DNA of 64,000 nucleotides from Rhodoferax bucti (GTDB taxonomy: Bacteria; Pseudomonadota; Gammaproteobacteria; Burkholderiales; Burkholderiaceae_C). Below the pieces are notes generated by a model, which was given only the letters and a program-made list of their open reading frames with translations, did no database searches and was not told the origin of the DNA. Below are positions 8,722 through 17,388 of the stretch, in pieces (positions within the stretch are counted from its first letter, which is position 1; each line of letters begins with the position of its first letter). The stretch covers positions 124,001 through 188,000 of the forward strand of contig NZ_VAHD01000001.1 in NCBI RefSeq assembly GCF_005876985.1, given 5' to 3'. The position numbers and the translations under genes were made by a program.

Positions 8722-9198
8722 TCACGCGGCGCGCAAAGCCGACCGTATTTCTCTGGCCAGTTGCGGACGCAACGCTGGCTGAATATACCGCCCGACCTGA
8801 ATGGTCTTCCCCCGCTCGGACAGCTCAATCAACGACGAGTCATCTGCGCGGGGCTCCACACGGACCCAATTCCGATGAAATTCCGTACGCTCCAGCCTAC
8901 CAGCACATTCCAGCTCTACGACTAGTTGATTTCCCGAAAGAGAAATATGTTCTCCATCGGTCGCTTGCCGCGCAACCACCATAAAGGCAACTCCCAGCGC
9001 CACCAACTCCAGCGATGCAAAGGGAATCACCAGCGTGGCGCCCTGAAACCAGAAAAGAAGCCCGATTCCGATGGATACCGCACTCAAAGACGCAAACGCC
9101 CACATCAACTGCAAAGGCGTAACCGAACAATTACGCTTCAGCAACCAATCAACGTGCTGCCCTTGTACTGTCGCAAAGCGAAAAACCAAATTCGTCAT
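8722..9198 (-). CDS. DUF2244 membrane protein upstream of coxB
   Basis: A 158-aa protein starting MTNLVFRFATVQGQHVDWLL. It has two closely spaced transmembrane helices (about residues 32-78) and a C-terminal soluble domain with HRNWVRVE and IQVGRYIQPALRPQLAREI. This is the layout of DUF2244 proteins. They commonly precede coxB in Burkholderiales and alphaproteobacteria, so an oxidase-linked role is likely but undefined. The start at 9198 was chosen because upstream in-frame sequence is not family-like. It is probably the first gene of the cox operon. Confidence 0.82.
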   Translation of the reverse strand: MTNLVFRFATVQGQHVDWLLKRNCSVTPLQLMWAFASLSAVSIGIGLLFWFQGATLVIPFASLELVALGVAFMVVARQATDGEHISLSGNQLVVELECAGRLERTEFHRNWVRVEPRADDSSLIELSERGKTIQVGRYIQPALRPQLAREIRSALRAA

Positions 9199-9338
9199 GC
9201 GTGTCACCCGATGTTGACCTGTCGCGCGCGGACACAATCAAAACTGGAGGCGTGAAAGCCCCTACTTCTTTTCGTAGCATTGTATGACAGTACGCGCCTT
9301 GATCGATCTCAGGGTTTTGCGTATCCGCACCTCGATAC

Positions 9339-10244
9339 TCAGGTTCCGCCGCTGCCCGTTCCGCGCTGGAGTACCTGCCGCATGGCATCCAGCGACACCC
9401 GGGTTTCCGCTTGCACTTTGAGCCGTGGCTTGGGCTTGAAAGCATGCCCGTAGACCACCTCAAACGTCAAGGTAAGGCGACCGTCTTCTTGCGACGCCAG
9501 GCTCTGAATGAGTGCATCTTCGAGGCGCTGTTTCCAGGCACGGCTGCGCAAACCCGCAAAGCGCGCCACATGCAAATTGCGCCCCAGCACACGCAGTTCG
9601 GCCAAAAGGCGGTCAGGCGAGGAGTAGCTCAGCGTAATCCGCTCCATGTCCATCACGGGCTCCGCAAACCCGGCGTGCACCAGCATGTCGCCCCAATCGT
9701 GCATATCGGTGAACTGGTGATGCGGCTGGGGCCAACCCGCGGCCTCGTACACCCCACGCAGCTCCCGCAACGTATCCGGCCCCAAGCACGAGAACATGGC
9801 GAACCCGTCCACGGCCAAGGCTTCATGCCACTGCGTGATCAAGGCCTGCGGATCGGCAGCCATGTGCAAGGCCATATTGGCCCACAGCATCTGCACCGGC
9901 TCAGCGGGCAAAGCAAACTGGGGCGCCCCCCCCACCCAGCGCTCGGGCGACCACCAGGCCGGCATAAGTGCCTGGCGGCTTTGCTCAAGCCGCGCCGGAG
10001 TCGCCTCCCACACATGGGCGCGGGCCTGCGGATAGCGCCGGGCCACCAGGGCATGCCCCTCCAGACCTCCGCGCGAGGGCTCCCAGTCCAGCCAAGTGGC
10101 GGGCTTTTGCACGATCCACTGCAAGCGATCTTCCATCCTGCGCGCCACTTCCTCGTGCAACCAGGGAGAAGCCCCACCAGGAGCATGAGTGGCCCAACGG
10201 GCAGCGGCAACAGGGTCAATCGTGGGGGGCTTGTGGGAGGTCAT
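9339..10244 (-). CDS. BioC-like SAM-dependent methyltransferase
   Basis: A 301-aa protein with an opening DPVAAARWATHAPGGASPWLHEEVARRM and a degenerate SAM-binding region. Later elements include MLWANMALHMAADPQALITQWHEALAVDG and MFSCLGPDTLRELR, which match the BioC/malonyl-ACP O-methyltransferase family (compare FSTLGPDTLxELR). That enzyme methylates malonyl-ACP at the start of pimelate synthesis for biotin. The canonical glycine-rich motif I is not obvious in the segment around WLDWEPSRGG, so the exact substrate is uncertain. It is divergent from comF, a neighbour of bioC-like genes in many proteobacteria. About 140 bp with no recognisable gene separate it from DUF2244. Confidence 0.7.
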   Translation of the reverse strand: MTSHKPPTIDPVAAARWATHAPGGASPWLHEEVARRMEDRLQWIVQKPATWLDWEPSRGGLEGHALVARRYPQARAHVWEATPARLEQSRQALMPAWWSPERWVGGAPQFALPAEPVQMLWANMALHMAADPQALITQWHEALAVDGFAMFSCLGPDTLRELRGVYEAAGWPQPHHQFTDMHDWGDMLVHAGFAEPVMDMERITLSYSSPDRLLAELRVLGRNLHVARFAGLRSRAWKQRLEDALIQSLASQEDGRLTLTFEVVYGHAFKPKPRLKVQAETRVSLDAMRQVLQRGTGSGGT

Positions 10245-10283
10245 GGGCCAAATAGAGAAAGCTGCGCGCAGTATATTGGCCGG

Positions 10284-10985
10284 ATGTTCACGGCACTGCT
10301 CCAGGGTTTACAGCGCACACTCCCCGGCATTTGCGCGGTATGCCACGCCTGGCCGGCGAGTGCCTTGTGCGAGGCCTGTGCCATGGACTTCGGACAACCG
10401 CGCCACCGCTGCCCGACCTGCGCCTTGCCGCTCCCGGGGACGCTGGCCCAATGTCGCGCATGCAGACAAGCCCCACCCGCCTGGGACCATGCCTTGGCCG
10501 CCGTGGACTACGCCTACCCGTGGGACCGCTTGATTGCGGGCTTCAAATTCCGCGAAAACCCGGCCTGGGCCCGGCACTTTGCAGAACTGATGCGCGCCAC
10601 GCCGTGGGTAGAGCCCGCCCTGGAGGAGGCCGACTGGGTCATCCCCATGCCGCTGTCCAACGCGCGGCTGAAAAGCCGGGGCTTCAACCAATCCGGCTTG
10701 CTGACGCAGCACCTGAGCCCCGGCAAAACGCGCACCGACCTGCTGCTGCGCATTCACGACACCCCGGCCCAAAGCACATTGCCTAAACATGAACGCCTGC
10801 GCAACGTGGCCCAGGCGTTCGCCGTCGAACCCCTGCAGCACCGCGTGCTAGCAGGCAAAAAGCTGGTGCTGGTGGACGATGTGATGACCAGCGGAGCCTC
10901 CATGACAGCTGCCGCCACCGCGCTACGCACGGCTGGCGCGGTACACATTACCGCCCTGGTGCTGGCCCGTACCCCGGAACACTGA
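10284..10985 (+). CDS. comF: ComF-family phosphoribosyltransferase-like protein
   Basis: A 233-aa protein with an N-terminal double zinc ribbon (CAVCHAWPASALCEAC, then CPTCALPLPGTLAQCRAC) followed by a type I PRTase-like domain. That domain contains VIPMPLSNARLKSRGFNQS and the PRPP loop LVLVDDVMTSGASMTAAA. ComF proteins are needed for DNA uptake during natural transformation in several bacteria; the biochemical reaction is unsettled. The start at 10284 follows the divergent promoter region and places the first zinc ribbon near the N-terminus; longer in-frame extensions run into the divergent gene. trmL follows 24 bp downstream. Confidence 0.9.
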   Translation: MFTALLQGLQRTLPGICAVCHAWPASALCEACAMDFGQPRHRCPTCALPLPGTLAQCRACRQAPPAWDHALAAVDYAYPWDRLIAGFKFRENPAWARHFAELMRATPWVEPALEEADWVIPMPLSNARLKSRGFNQSGLLTQHLSPGKTRTDLLLRIHDTPAQSTLPKHERLRNVAQAFAVEPLQHRVLAGKKLVLVDDVMTSGASMTAAATALRTAGAVHITALVLARTPEH

Positions 10986-11009
10986 ACCTACTCAGGGGAC
11001 AATGGCGGC

Positions 11010-11474
11010 ATGTTTCATATTGTCCTCGTAGAGCCCGAAATTCCGCCGAACACCGGCAACGTCATCCGCCTGGCGGCCAATACTGGCTGCCGGCTGCACC
11101 TGGTCGAGCCGCTGGGTTTCTCCATGGATGACAAACACATGCGCCGCGCCGGCCTCGATTACCACGAGTACGCCGAGCTCAAGCGCCATGCGGACTGGCA
11201 GACCTTTCTTGCCGGCGAGCAACCGCCTCTGGACCGGATGTTCACCCTGACTACCCGGGGCACACGCAGCCCGTATGCGGCGGCGTTTCAGCCAGGAGAT
11301 TGGCTGGTGTTTGGCTCGGAAACCAAGGGCATTTCCGACCTGGTGCGGCAGTCGTTTTCACCCGAACGCAGCCTGCGCCTGCCCATGCGGCCCGACCAGC
11401 GCAGCCTGAACCTCTCCAACGCGGTGGCGGTCACGGTGTTTGAAGCCTGGCGCCAGAACGGCTTTCAGACCTGA
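11010..11474 (+). CDS. trmL: tRNA (cytidine/uridine(34)-2'-O)-methyltransferase
   Basis: TrmL (YibK) methylates the wobble ribose of tRNA-Leu isoacceptors. The 154-aa protein is a minimal SPOUT enzyme: MFHIVLVEPEIPPNTGNVIR at the start, LVEPLGFSMDDKHMRRAGLDY, LVFGSETKGIS, and the trefoil-knot SAM site LPMRPDQRSLNLSNAVAVTVFE. Length matches the family. It is convergent with the MaoC gene 21 bp further on. Confidence 0.95.
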   Translation: MFHIVLVEPEIPPNTGNVIRLAANTGCRLHLVEPLGFSMDDKHMRRAGLDYHEYAELKRHADWQTFLAGEQPPLDRMFTLTTRGTRSPYAAAFQPGDWLVFGSETKGISDLVRQSFSPERSLRLPMRPDQRSLNLSNAVAVTVFEAWRQNGFQT

Positions 11475-11495
11475 TGTTTCGCGACTGAAAAGGCC

Positions 11496-11951
11496 TCAAG
11501 CATATTGGCGCACCAGCGACTCCGCCACGCACACCGGCTTGGCCGAGCCCTCGCGCTCTATCGTGATTTCCCACGTCTGCTGCAAGCCCTCTTTGTCAAT
11601 GTCGTGCACCTCCAGCAGCTTGAAGTGGGCACGCAACCGGCTGTTCACCAGGACCGGCGCGATAAAACGCACCTTGTTCAGGCCGTAATTCACCCCCATG
11701 CGCACCCCGTCCACCCGCAGGCTGGACTCCATGAACTGCGGAATCAACGACAGCGTGAGAAACCCATGGGCAATCGGTGCGCCGAATGGCCCTTGCGCCG
11801 CACGCACCGGGTCCACATGAATCCACTGGTGGTCGCCGGTGGCTTGGGCGAACAAATCAATCTGGGCCTGGGTGATGGTCAGCCAGTCGCTCACCGCGAC
11901 GGTAGTGCCCACCAAGGTGCGCAGGTCCGCCAATGAAGAAAGTATTTTCAT
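11496..11951 (-). CDS. MaoC-family dehydratase / (R)-specific enoyl-CoA hydratase-like
   Basis: A 151-aa single hot-dog-fold protein with WLTITQAQIDLFAQATGDHQWIHVDP, containing the hydratase motif core D-x4-H, and GAPIAHGFLTLSLIP. The family hydrates (R)-enoyl-CoA intermediates, often supplying polyhydroxyalkanoate synthesis or beta-oxidation. The true substrate cannot be told from sequence. The gene stands alone between trmL and parA. Confidence 0.85.
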   Translation of the reverse strand: MKILSSLADLRTLVGTTVAVSDWLTITQAQIDLFAQATGDHQWIHVDPVRAAQGPFGAPIAHGFLTLSLIPQFMESSLRVDGVRMGVNYGLNKVRFIAPVLVNSRLRAHFKLLEVHDIDKEGLQQTWEITIEREGSAKPVCVAESLVRQYA

Positions 11952-12003
11952 GCGGCCACTCTAGCTACGACGTGGCCCGTGGCTTGTAGCCGGCGTGACA
12001 GGG

Positions 12004-12621
12004 CTAGGCGTCCAACCACTGGCACAGAGGCTGCCACTGCTGCAAATCGCGCTCCACCTTGCCGGGCGCCACATCAAACACCGTGAGCCCCCGGGCAATC
12101 AGCTGGATGTAGTTTTGCGTGTCACGCACAAAACCCAGCACCGGAATATTCAGCCCCGCCACAAAGTGCTGCAGCTGCTCAGAGGCCAGCGTGCGCTCAT
12201 CCACCCGCATGCCCACGATGCCCACCTTGAATTTGCCGGCCCGAGAGCTGGCCGCCAGCTCATCCAGAAAAGGCTTGGTGGCAAAAATATCAAACACGCT
12301 GGGCTGCAGGGGCACCACCACGTGGGTGGCAATCTTTAGGATGTCCTTCAAGCGCCGGCCGTGCAGTCCAGCCGGTGTGTCCAGCACCACATGGCTGGTG
12401 CCTTTAGGTGGTTTGGCCACCCCATCATCCGCCACCTCCCAACCAGCAATCGGCTTGGCTGCCGGCGGACGCAAACTCAGCCACAGCCGGGAGGACTGCT
12501 GGCGGTCCGCATCGCCCAGCATGACAGTGTGGCCTTGGGAGGCGAAATAACCGGCAATCTGGGTAGACAAGGTGGACTTCCCGACCCCGCCTTTGGGGTT
12601 CGCAACGACAACCACTGGCAT
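12004..12621 (-). CDS. ParA-family ATPase
   Basis: A 205-aa P-loop ATPase with the deviant Walker A VVANPKGGVGKSTLS, VMLGDADRQQSSRLWL, and the Walker B-like region HVVLDTPAGLHG. It is shorter than chromosomal ParA and has no ParB gene next to it. It resembles the stand-alone ParA/MipZ-like proteins that position cargo or act in cellulose or chemoreceptor placement. The start at 12621 has GGAGAG 7 nt upstream, favouring it over the ATG at 12636. The gene is divergent from the antiporter at 12663. Confidence 0.85.
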   Translation of the reverse strand: MPVVVVANPKGGVGKSTLSTQIAGYFASQGHTVMLGDADRQQSSRLWLSLRPPAAKPIAGWEVADDGVAKPPKGTSHVVLDTPAGLHGRRLKDILKIATHVVVPLQPSVFDIFATKPFLDELAASSRAGKFKVGIVGMRVDERTLASEQLQHFVAGLNIPVLGFVRDTQNYIQLIARGLTVFDVAPGKVERDLQQWQPLCQWLDA

Positions 12622-12662
12622 AAGCAAACTCTCCATGTAGGTAACTGCGCTATGTTACGGGC

Positions 12663-14480
12663 ATGGAACACGCTCCCGCCTGGCTCATCAACAGCCTCAT
12701 CTATTTAAGTGCCGCCGTCATCGCCGTGCCGGTGTCCAAAGCCCTCGGGCTGGGCGCCATCATCGGCTACCTCGCCGCGGGGATTGCCATCGGCCCCTGG
12801 GGCGCCGGCCTGGTGACGAATGTGGAAGACATTCTTCACTTTGCCGAGTTCGGCGTGGTGCTGATGCTGTTTTTGGTCGGGCTGGAGCTGGAGCCCAAGC
12901 GCCTGTGGAGCCTGCGGCGATCGATTTTCGGCTGGGGCGCGCTGCAGGTGCTGGGCTGCACGGCCTTGCTCATGCTGGTGGCATTGGCCAGCGGTGCCTC
13001 GTGGCGGCTGAGCCTGGTGGGCGCGTTGGGCCTGGCGCTCTCCAGCACCGCGATTGCGCTGCAAGTGCTGGAGGAGCGCAACCTGATGCCTACCCAGAGC
13101 GGGCAGGCGTCATTTTCGATTCTGCTATTTCAGGATGTGGCTGCCATCCCCATCTTGGCACTGTTGCCGCTGCTGGGCGGGACTCCAGGCACCAATCCGG
13201 ACCTAGCGCCCATGGAATATGCGCAAGCAGCTATCAAAATCATAGCGGTCATTGCCGGCATTGTGCTGGGGGGCCGCCTGCTGCTGCGCCCGTTGCTGCG
13301 CTGGATCGCCCGCTCGCGCACCCCCGAAATCTTTACTGCGGCCGCCTTGCTGTTGGTGGTGGGCATCTCCCGCCTGATGCTGCAAGTGGGCCTGAGCATG
13401 GCGCTGGGCGCCTTTTTGGCGGGCGTACTGCTGGCTGAGAGCGAATACCGGCGCGAGCTGGAGACCGACCTGGAGCCCTTCAAGGGCCTGCTGCTGGGGC
13501 TGTTTTTCATTGCCGTAGGCATGAGCATCGACTTTGGCGTGCTGCTGGACGCCCCGCTCACCATGGCGGCGGTGGTCGTGGGCTTTTTGCTGGTCAAGGC
13601 GGTGGTGATTTTTCTGCTGGCGCGGCACATCGGCCTGCCTTTCCAGGAGCGGCCGGTGTTCACCCTGCTGCTCGCACAGGGCGGGGAATTTGCGTTTGTG
13701 GTGTTTCAGGCGGCAGCGGGGGCCCATGTGTTTGCCGACGACAAGGCTTCGCTGCTCATTGGCGCGGTCGCCGTGTCCATGCTGCTGAGCCCGCTACTGT
13801 TGGTGGCGCTGGACCGCTGGCTGCTGCCCCGCTACGCCGCCAAAGCCAGCCCCACGATGGAGGTGCTCTCTGAGCAGCAGCATGCTCCCGTCATCCTGGC
13901 CGGTTTTGGCCGCTATGGGCAGATCATTGGCCGGGTGATGTTGGCCGAGGGCATTCCCGCCACCGTGCTCGACCATGATGCCGACATGGTAGAGGCCGCC
14001 CGCAACCTGGGCTACCGGGTGTTTTATGGCGACGCCACCCGGCTGGACCTGCTGCGCACCGCCGGCGCTGCCACTGCGCAGGTTCTGGTGATTGCGGTGG
14101 ACGATGTGGCGCAGTGCCTGGCCATCGTGGACCTGGCCAAGGCGCACTTCCCGCAACTGCCCATCGTGGCCCGCGCCCGGGATGTGACCCACTGGAACCA
14201 GCTGCGTGAGCGCGGCGTCACGCTGGTAGAGCGTGAAATGTTCGAGTCCAGCCTGCTCAGCGCCCGCAGCGTGCTGGAGGTGCTGGGCCACTCGCCGGAT
14301 GCGGCGCGCACCTCCACCCTGCGCTTCCGGCAGCACAACCTGGAGCTGTTCGAAAAAATGCGCCCGCTGTTCAAAGACCGCACCAAATTCATTGCCGCCA
14401 TCAAGCAGGGCCGCCAGCAGCTGGAAGAGCAAATGGCCCAGGAACGCGCGGAAAGGGACAAGCAGCGCACCGGCGACTGA
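12663..14480 (+). CDS. CPA2-family K+/H+ antiporter, KefB/KefC-like
   Basis: A 605-aa protein with an N-terminal Na+/H+ exchanger domain of about 12 helices, including GAIIGYLAAGIAIGPWG, GVVLMLFLVGLELEPKRLW and LSSTAIALQVL. It is followed by a cytoplasmic TrkA-N/RCK domain with the nucleotide-binding motif VILAGFGRYGQIIGRVM and DHDADMV. Such proteins exchange cytoplasmic K+ for H+, often gated by nucleotides or glutathione. A coiled-coil tail rich in Gln/Glu ends the protein. Codons 180-195 (MEYAQAAIKIIAV) coincide with a copy of the dispersed 50-bp repeat at 13201-13247, within the membrane domain. Confidence 0.92.
   Translation: MEHAPAWLINSLIYLSAAVIAVPVSKALGLGAIIGYLAAGIAIGPWGAGLVTNVEDILHFAEFGVVLMLFLVGLELEPKRLWSLRRSIFGWGALQVLGCTALLMLVALASGASWRLSLVGALGLALSSTAIALQVLEERNLMPTQSGQASFSILLFQDVAAIPILALLPLLGGTPGTNPDLAPMEYAQAAIKIIAVIAGIVLGGRLLLRPLLRWIARSRTPEIFTAAALLLVVGISRLMLQVGLSMALGAFLAGVLLAESEYRRELETDLEPFKGLLLGLFFIAVGMSIDFGVLLDAPLTMAAVVVGFLLVKAVVIFLLARHIGLPFQERPVFTLLLAQGGEFAFVVFQAAAGAHVFADDKASLLIGAVAVSMLLSPLLLVALDRWLLPRYAAKASPTMEVLSEQQHAPVILAGFGRYGQIIGRVMLAEGIPATVLDHDADMVEAARNLGYRVFYGDATRLDLLRTAGAATAQVLVIAVDDVAQCLAIVDLAKAHFPQLPIVARARDVTHWNQLRERGVTLVEREMFESSLLSARSVLEVLGHSPDAARTSTLRFRQHNLELFEKMRPLFKDRTKFIAAIKQGRQQLEEQMAQERAERDKQRTGD
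13201..13247 (+). repeat. Dispersed 50-bp repeat copy inside the KefB-like gene
   Basis: The copy reads CTAGCGCCCATGGAATAT followed directly by the core GCGCAAGCAGCTATCAAAA. It matches the intergenic copy at 25320-25355 over nearly its whole length. It is in frame in the antiporter and supplies part of a membrane-spanning segment. Confidence 0.8.
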
Positions 14481-14509
14481 GCAGCAACACCCGTGCTAAC
14501 CTTGCGGCC

Positions 14510-14944
14510 ATGTTCAATCCATCGCAAGAAGACGTACGTCGATTTTTCTGCTCCGTTTACGCCAAAGCCCGCGAGGGACGTGCGCTGGAAGCTATCGAAA
14601 CCATAGCATCGCAGTGGATGGACGAGCACCCCGAATACCACGCCGACTTTGCGGATGTGGACACCGCGCTCACCACCATGTACGAGGCCACCGAGGGGCG
14701 CACCAACCCCTTTTTGCACCTGAGCATGCACCTGTCCATCAGCGAGCAGTGCAGCATTGACCAGCCGCGCGGCATCCGCCAGGCGGTAGAGTTGCTGACG
14801 CACAAGCGCAACTCTTTGCACCAGGCGCACCACGAAGCCATGGAGTGCCTAGGCACCATGCTGTGGGAAAGCCAGCGCGCCGGGCGCCCGCCCGATGGCG
14901 ATGCCTACATTGCCTGCGTACAGCGCCACGCCACCAAGGACTGA
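14510..14944 (+). CDS. DUF1841 family protein
   Basis: A 144-aa soluble protein: MFNPSQEDVRRFFCSVYAKA, WMDEHPEYHADF, TNPFLHLSMHLSISEQ and HHEAMECLGTMLWESQRAG. These are the characteristic conserved blocks of DUF1841, a proteobacterial family of unknown function rich in His and Glu. The gene begins 29 bp after the antiporter and may be co-transcribed with it. Confidence 0.85.
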   Translation: MFNPSQEDVRRFFCSVYAKAREGRALEAIETIASQWMDEHPEYHADFADVDTALTTMYEATEGRTNPFLHLSMHLSISEQCSIDQPRGIRQAVELLTHKRNSLHQAHHEAMECLGTMLWESQRAGRPPDGDAYIACVQRHATKD

Positions 14945-15032
14945 GCGTTTCACCAAAGTGTCACGGCACTTGTCACGGCTCTGCCATCAAGTCTGGGTAG
15001 CATGAATTTTCCGTTTCCTGGAGACTTCGTGT

Positions 15033-15647
15033 ATGCAAGACTTTCTCAAACAACTCAAGATCCAGCGCTGGGATGACCACCGCTATTACCACCACAGCCG
15101 CATCAACCAGTCGCTGCACCTGATCAGTGCCATCAGCTTTCTGGTGGCCTATGCGCTGCTCTTCAAAGACCCGGCCTTGGCGGCTTTGGTCGCCTGGCTG
15201 GTCTCCATGATGACCCGCCAAGCCGGTCACTTCTTCTTTGAGCCTCTGGGCTACGACGAAGTCAACAAGGCCACCCACGAGTACAAAGAAGAGATCAAGG
15301 TCGGCTACAACCTCAAGCGCAAAGTGGTGCTCATGGCCATCTGGGCCGCAGCACCCGCTGCGCTGTGGATTGACCCCACCTTGTTCGGCTACTTTGAGCC
15401 GGCCACCGGTATCGAAGCCTTCATGCGCCACACCGGCGAGCTCTGGCTCATCGTGGGTGTGGGCGGCCTGGTGTTCCGCACCGTGCACCTGTTCTTCATC
15501 AAAGACGTGATGTCCGGCTTGGTGTGGATGACCAAAATCCTGACCGACCCTTTCCACGACATCAAGCTCTACTACAAGGCACCTTTGGCCCTGATGCGCG
15601 GCGAGTTGATCGAACCCCGCGGCAACATGGACCACGCACCGAGCTAA
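15033..15647 (+). CDS. Integral membrane protein, Mpo1/DUF962-like features, function unknown
   Basis: A 204-aa protein with a soluble N-terminus (MQDFLKQLKIQRWDDHRYYH). It then has HHSRINQSLHLISAISFLVAYAL and MTRQAGHFFFEPLGYDEVN, followed by at least two more hydrophobic segments. The spacing of H-x3-N-x3-H and RQxGHxxxE recalls the metal-binding histidines of the Mpo1/DUF962 family (alpha-oxidation of 2-hydroxy fatty acids in yeast), but the similarity is motif-level only. It stands between DUF1841 and a lipid-related cluster and ends in a strong hairpin. I do not assign a function. Confidence 0.6.
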   Translation: MQDFLKQLKIQRWDDHRYYHHSRINQSLHLISAISFLVAYALLFKDPALAALVAWLVSMMTRQAGHFFFEPLGYDEVNKATHEYKEEIKVGYNLKRKVVLMAIWAAAPAALWIDPTLFGYFEPATGIEAFMRHTGELWLIVGVGGLVFRTVHLFFIKDVMSGLVWMTKILTDPFHDIKLYYKAPLALMRGELIEPRGNMDHAPS

Positions 15648-15671
15648 CCGGTTCCTGCCTCCAGGAACCGG
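15648..15671. terminator. Perfect 10-bp hairpin between convergent genes
   Basis: CCGGTTCCTG (15648-15657) and CAGGAACCGG (15662-15671) are perfect inverted repeats around a 4-nt loop. They start immediately after the TAA of the upstream gene and lie between convergent genes. There is no T-run, so it is a transcription-end or mRNA-stabilising hairpin rather than a textbook terminator. Confidence 0.65.
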
Positions 15672-15681
15672 CCCCTCGGGG

Positions 15682-17355
15682 TCAGAACTTGGCGGCCCAC
15701 ATCTCCCACAGGATGCGGCGCTTGATCGCCTTGGCCGTCAGACCGGCATCCTGCCACCACCACCCGTCTTTCTGCATCGCCTGACCCGCCGCCACAAAAC
15801 GGCGGGTTACTTCGTCAAAGTCCGCGTCGCTGAAGTTCAGGCTGAAGATCAAGCGCCCGGTTCCCACCCAGCTCAAGGCCAGCCCTTGCAAACGCAAATA
15901 GTGCTGAAACAACCAGTGATAGCAGCCCGGCTGTGTGTAGGTCACCGTCCAGATGGACGACAAGTTGGCCACCCGCGCTGGCAGGCCTGCGGCCTCCATG
16001 GCCTGGTTGAGCTGCGCTGCGCGGCGGTTCCACACGCCATCCAGGTCGGCATAGCGGGCCTGCACCTCGGGCGTGTCCAGCTTGCGCAAGAACGCATTCA
16101 TGGCGCCCATGACATAGGGGTGCGAGTTGAAGGTGCCACGCGCAAAGCAAATATCCGCAGGCGCTTCGTCGCGGAAACGGCGCATCCACGCTTTCTTGCC
16201 ACACAGCACGCCGATGGGCAGACCGCCGCCCAGGGTTTTGCCGTAGGTGACCATATCGGCACGCACGCCGAAATACGCTTGCGCGCCACCGGGCGCCAGG
16301 CGGAAGCCCACAAACACCTCGTCAAAAATCAGCGCAATGCCGCGCTCATCGCAAATCGTGCGCAGGGTTTTGAGCCACGCGGTATAGGCCGCGTTGTCAA
16401 AGCCGGCTTTGCGCGAGCCATCCAGCAAAGAGCCATCGCTAGGCGCCGGCATGTTGGGATGCAGGGCCTGCAAGGGGTTGATCAAGATGCAGGCAATGTC
16501 TTTGCGCTTGCGCAGCACGCGCAAAGCGCCCTCGCCCATTTCGGACAAGGTGAACGTGTCTTTGGCCGTCATCGGGTTGCCGATGCCGGGCTGCACATCG
16601 CCCCACCAGCCATGGTACGAACCGCAAAAACGCACCAGCTTCTTGCGGCCGGTGTGGTAGCGGGCCAGACGCACGGCTTGCATGACGGCTTCGGTGCCGG
16701 ACATGTGGAAGGACATTTCATCCATGCCCGACACCTGGCACAAGCGCTGCACGTTGTCCACCATGACCGGGTGGTAGGCACCCAGCACCGGGCCGAGGTC
16801 ACGCGCGATGGCGGCGCCTTCGTCAATGCACTCTTTGTAAAAGTCATTGCCCATCAGGTTCACGCCGTACGAGCCGGTCAGGTCGATGAACACATTGCCG
16901 TCCAGGTCGGTCACGGTCACACCAGAGGACGACTGCAAAAAGGAACCGATCTTCAAGCCCTGCTTGACCAAGGCCTTGAACTGATAGGGCACGCGGTAGG
17001 CACTGACGAACTGCATGTCCGACAAGCCGTCGATCACCGAAGCGCCCGCCTCCAGAGTTTTGGGGTAACGCTGTGCAATGCCTTGCACCAGCGCGGCAAA
17101 GGCCGCTTTGCGTTGCGCCACCACATCGACTGGCGCACCGTCTACGGCGAAGACCTGGTGTTCGTCGTAACTGTAGTTAGGCAACAGCGAGGCCAGCAAA
17201 CGCGCATTACGCGGATGGCCTGCCAGCGAGCGGTGCTTGGCAAGCGACAGCTCGGCACGCGCCTTGAGTTTGCGCAAGGCCGCGACTGCGGCAGCCGTGC
17301 CCACGCCGGCCAGCAGCACGGTTTGGAGTTCTAGAGATTCATTCACCACATTCAC
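15682..17355 (-). CDS. Class III PLP-dependent aminotransferase, HemL/GSAM-like fold
   Basis: A 557-aa protein, longer than HemL because of an N-terminal extension of about 110 residues with an initial hydrophobic segment (LQTVLLAGVGTAAAVAAL). The PLP-enzyme core contains VTVTDLDGNVFIDLTGSYGVN, FHMSGTEAVMQAVRLAR, FCGSYHGWWGD, LIFDEVFVGFRLAPGG and the Schiff-base lysine in MVTYGKTLGGGLP. The second hemL-like gene in the window (44473) is the better candidate for tetrapyrrole synthesis, so this one probably acts on another substrate. It is divergent from psd (33 bp apart), suggesting lipid or envelope metabolism (inference). GTG start. Confidence 0.85.
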   Translation of the reverse strand: MNVVNESLELQTVLLAGVGTAAAVAALRKLKARAELSLAKHRSLAGHPRNARLLASLLPNYSYDEHQVFAVDGAPVDVVAQRKAAFAALVQGIAQRYPKTLEAGASVIDGLSDMQFVSAYRVPYQFKALVKQGLKIGSFLQSSSGVTVTDLDGNVFIDLTGSYGVNLMGNDFYKECIDEGAAIARDLGPVLGAYHPVMVDNVQRLCQVSGMDEMSFHMSGTEAVMQAVRLARYHTGRKKLVRFCGSYHGWWGDVQPGIGNPMTAKDTFTLSEMGEGALRVLRKRKDIACILINPLQALHPNMPAPSDGSLLDGSRKAGFDNAAYTAWLKTLRTICDERGIALIFDEVFVGFRLAPGGAQAYFGVRADMVTYGKTLGGGLPIGVLCGKKAWMRRFRDEAPADICFARGTFNSHPYVMGAMNAFLRKLDTPEVQARYADLDGVWNRRAAQLNQAMEAAGLPARVANLSSIWTVTYTQPGCYHWLFQHYLRLQGLALSWVGTGRLIFSLNFSDADFDEVTRRFVAAGQAMQKDGWWWQDAGLTAKAIKRRILWEMWAAKF

Positions 17356-17388
17356 CTTTCAATCCAACTTCACAACCTACACATCACC

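Noticed and set aside
9411..10283. N-terminal extension of the comF frame
   Set aside because: It lies antisense to the BioC-like gene, and ComF family members begin at the ATG at 10284.
14576..14612. Possible repeat copy in the DUF1841 gene (GAAGCTATCGAAACCATAGC)
   Set aside because: Only about 10 bases match and the residues fall in a region conserved in the family; coincidence is more likely.
15682..17355. Second hemL
   Set aside because: Shares the aminomutase fold but is about 120 residues longer and lacks the VNSPVRAF opening seen in the true hemL at 44473.
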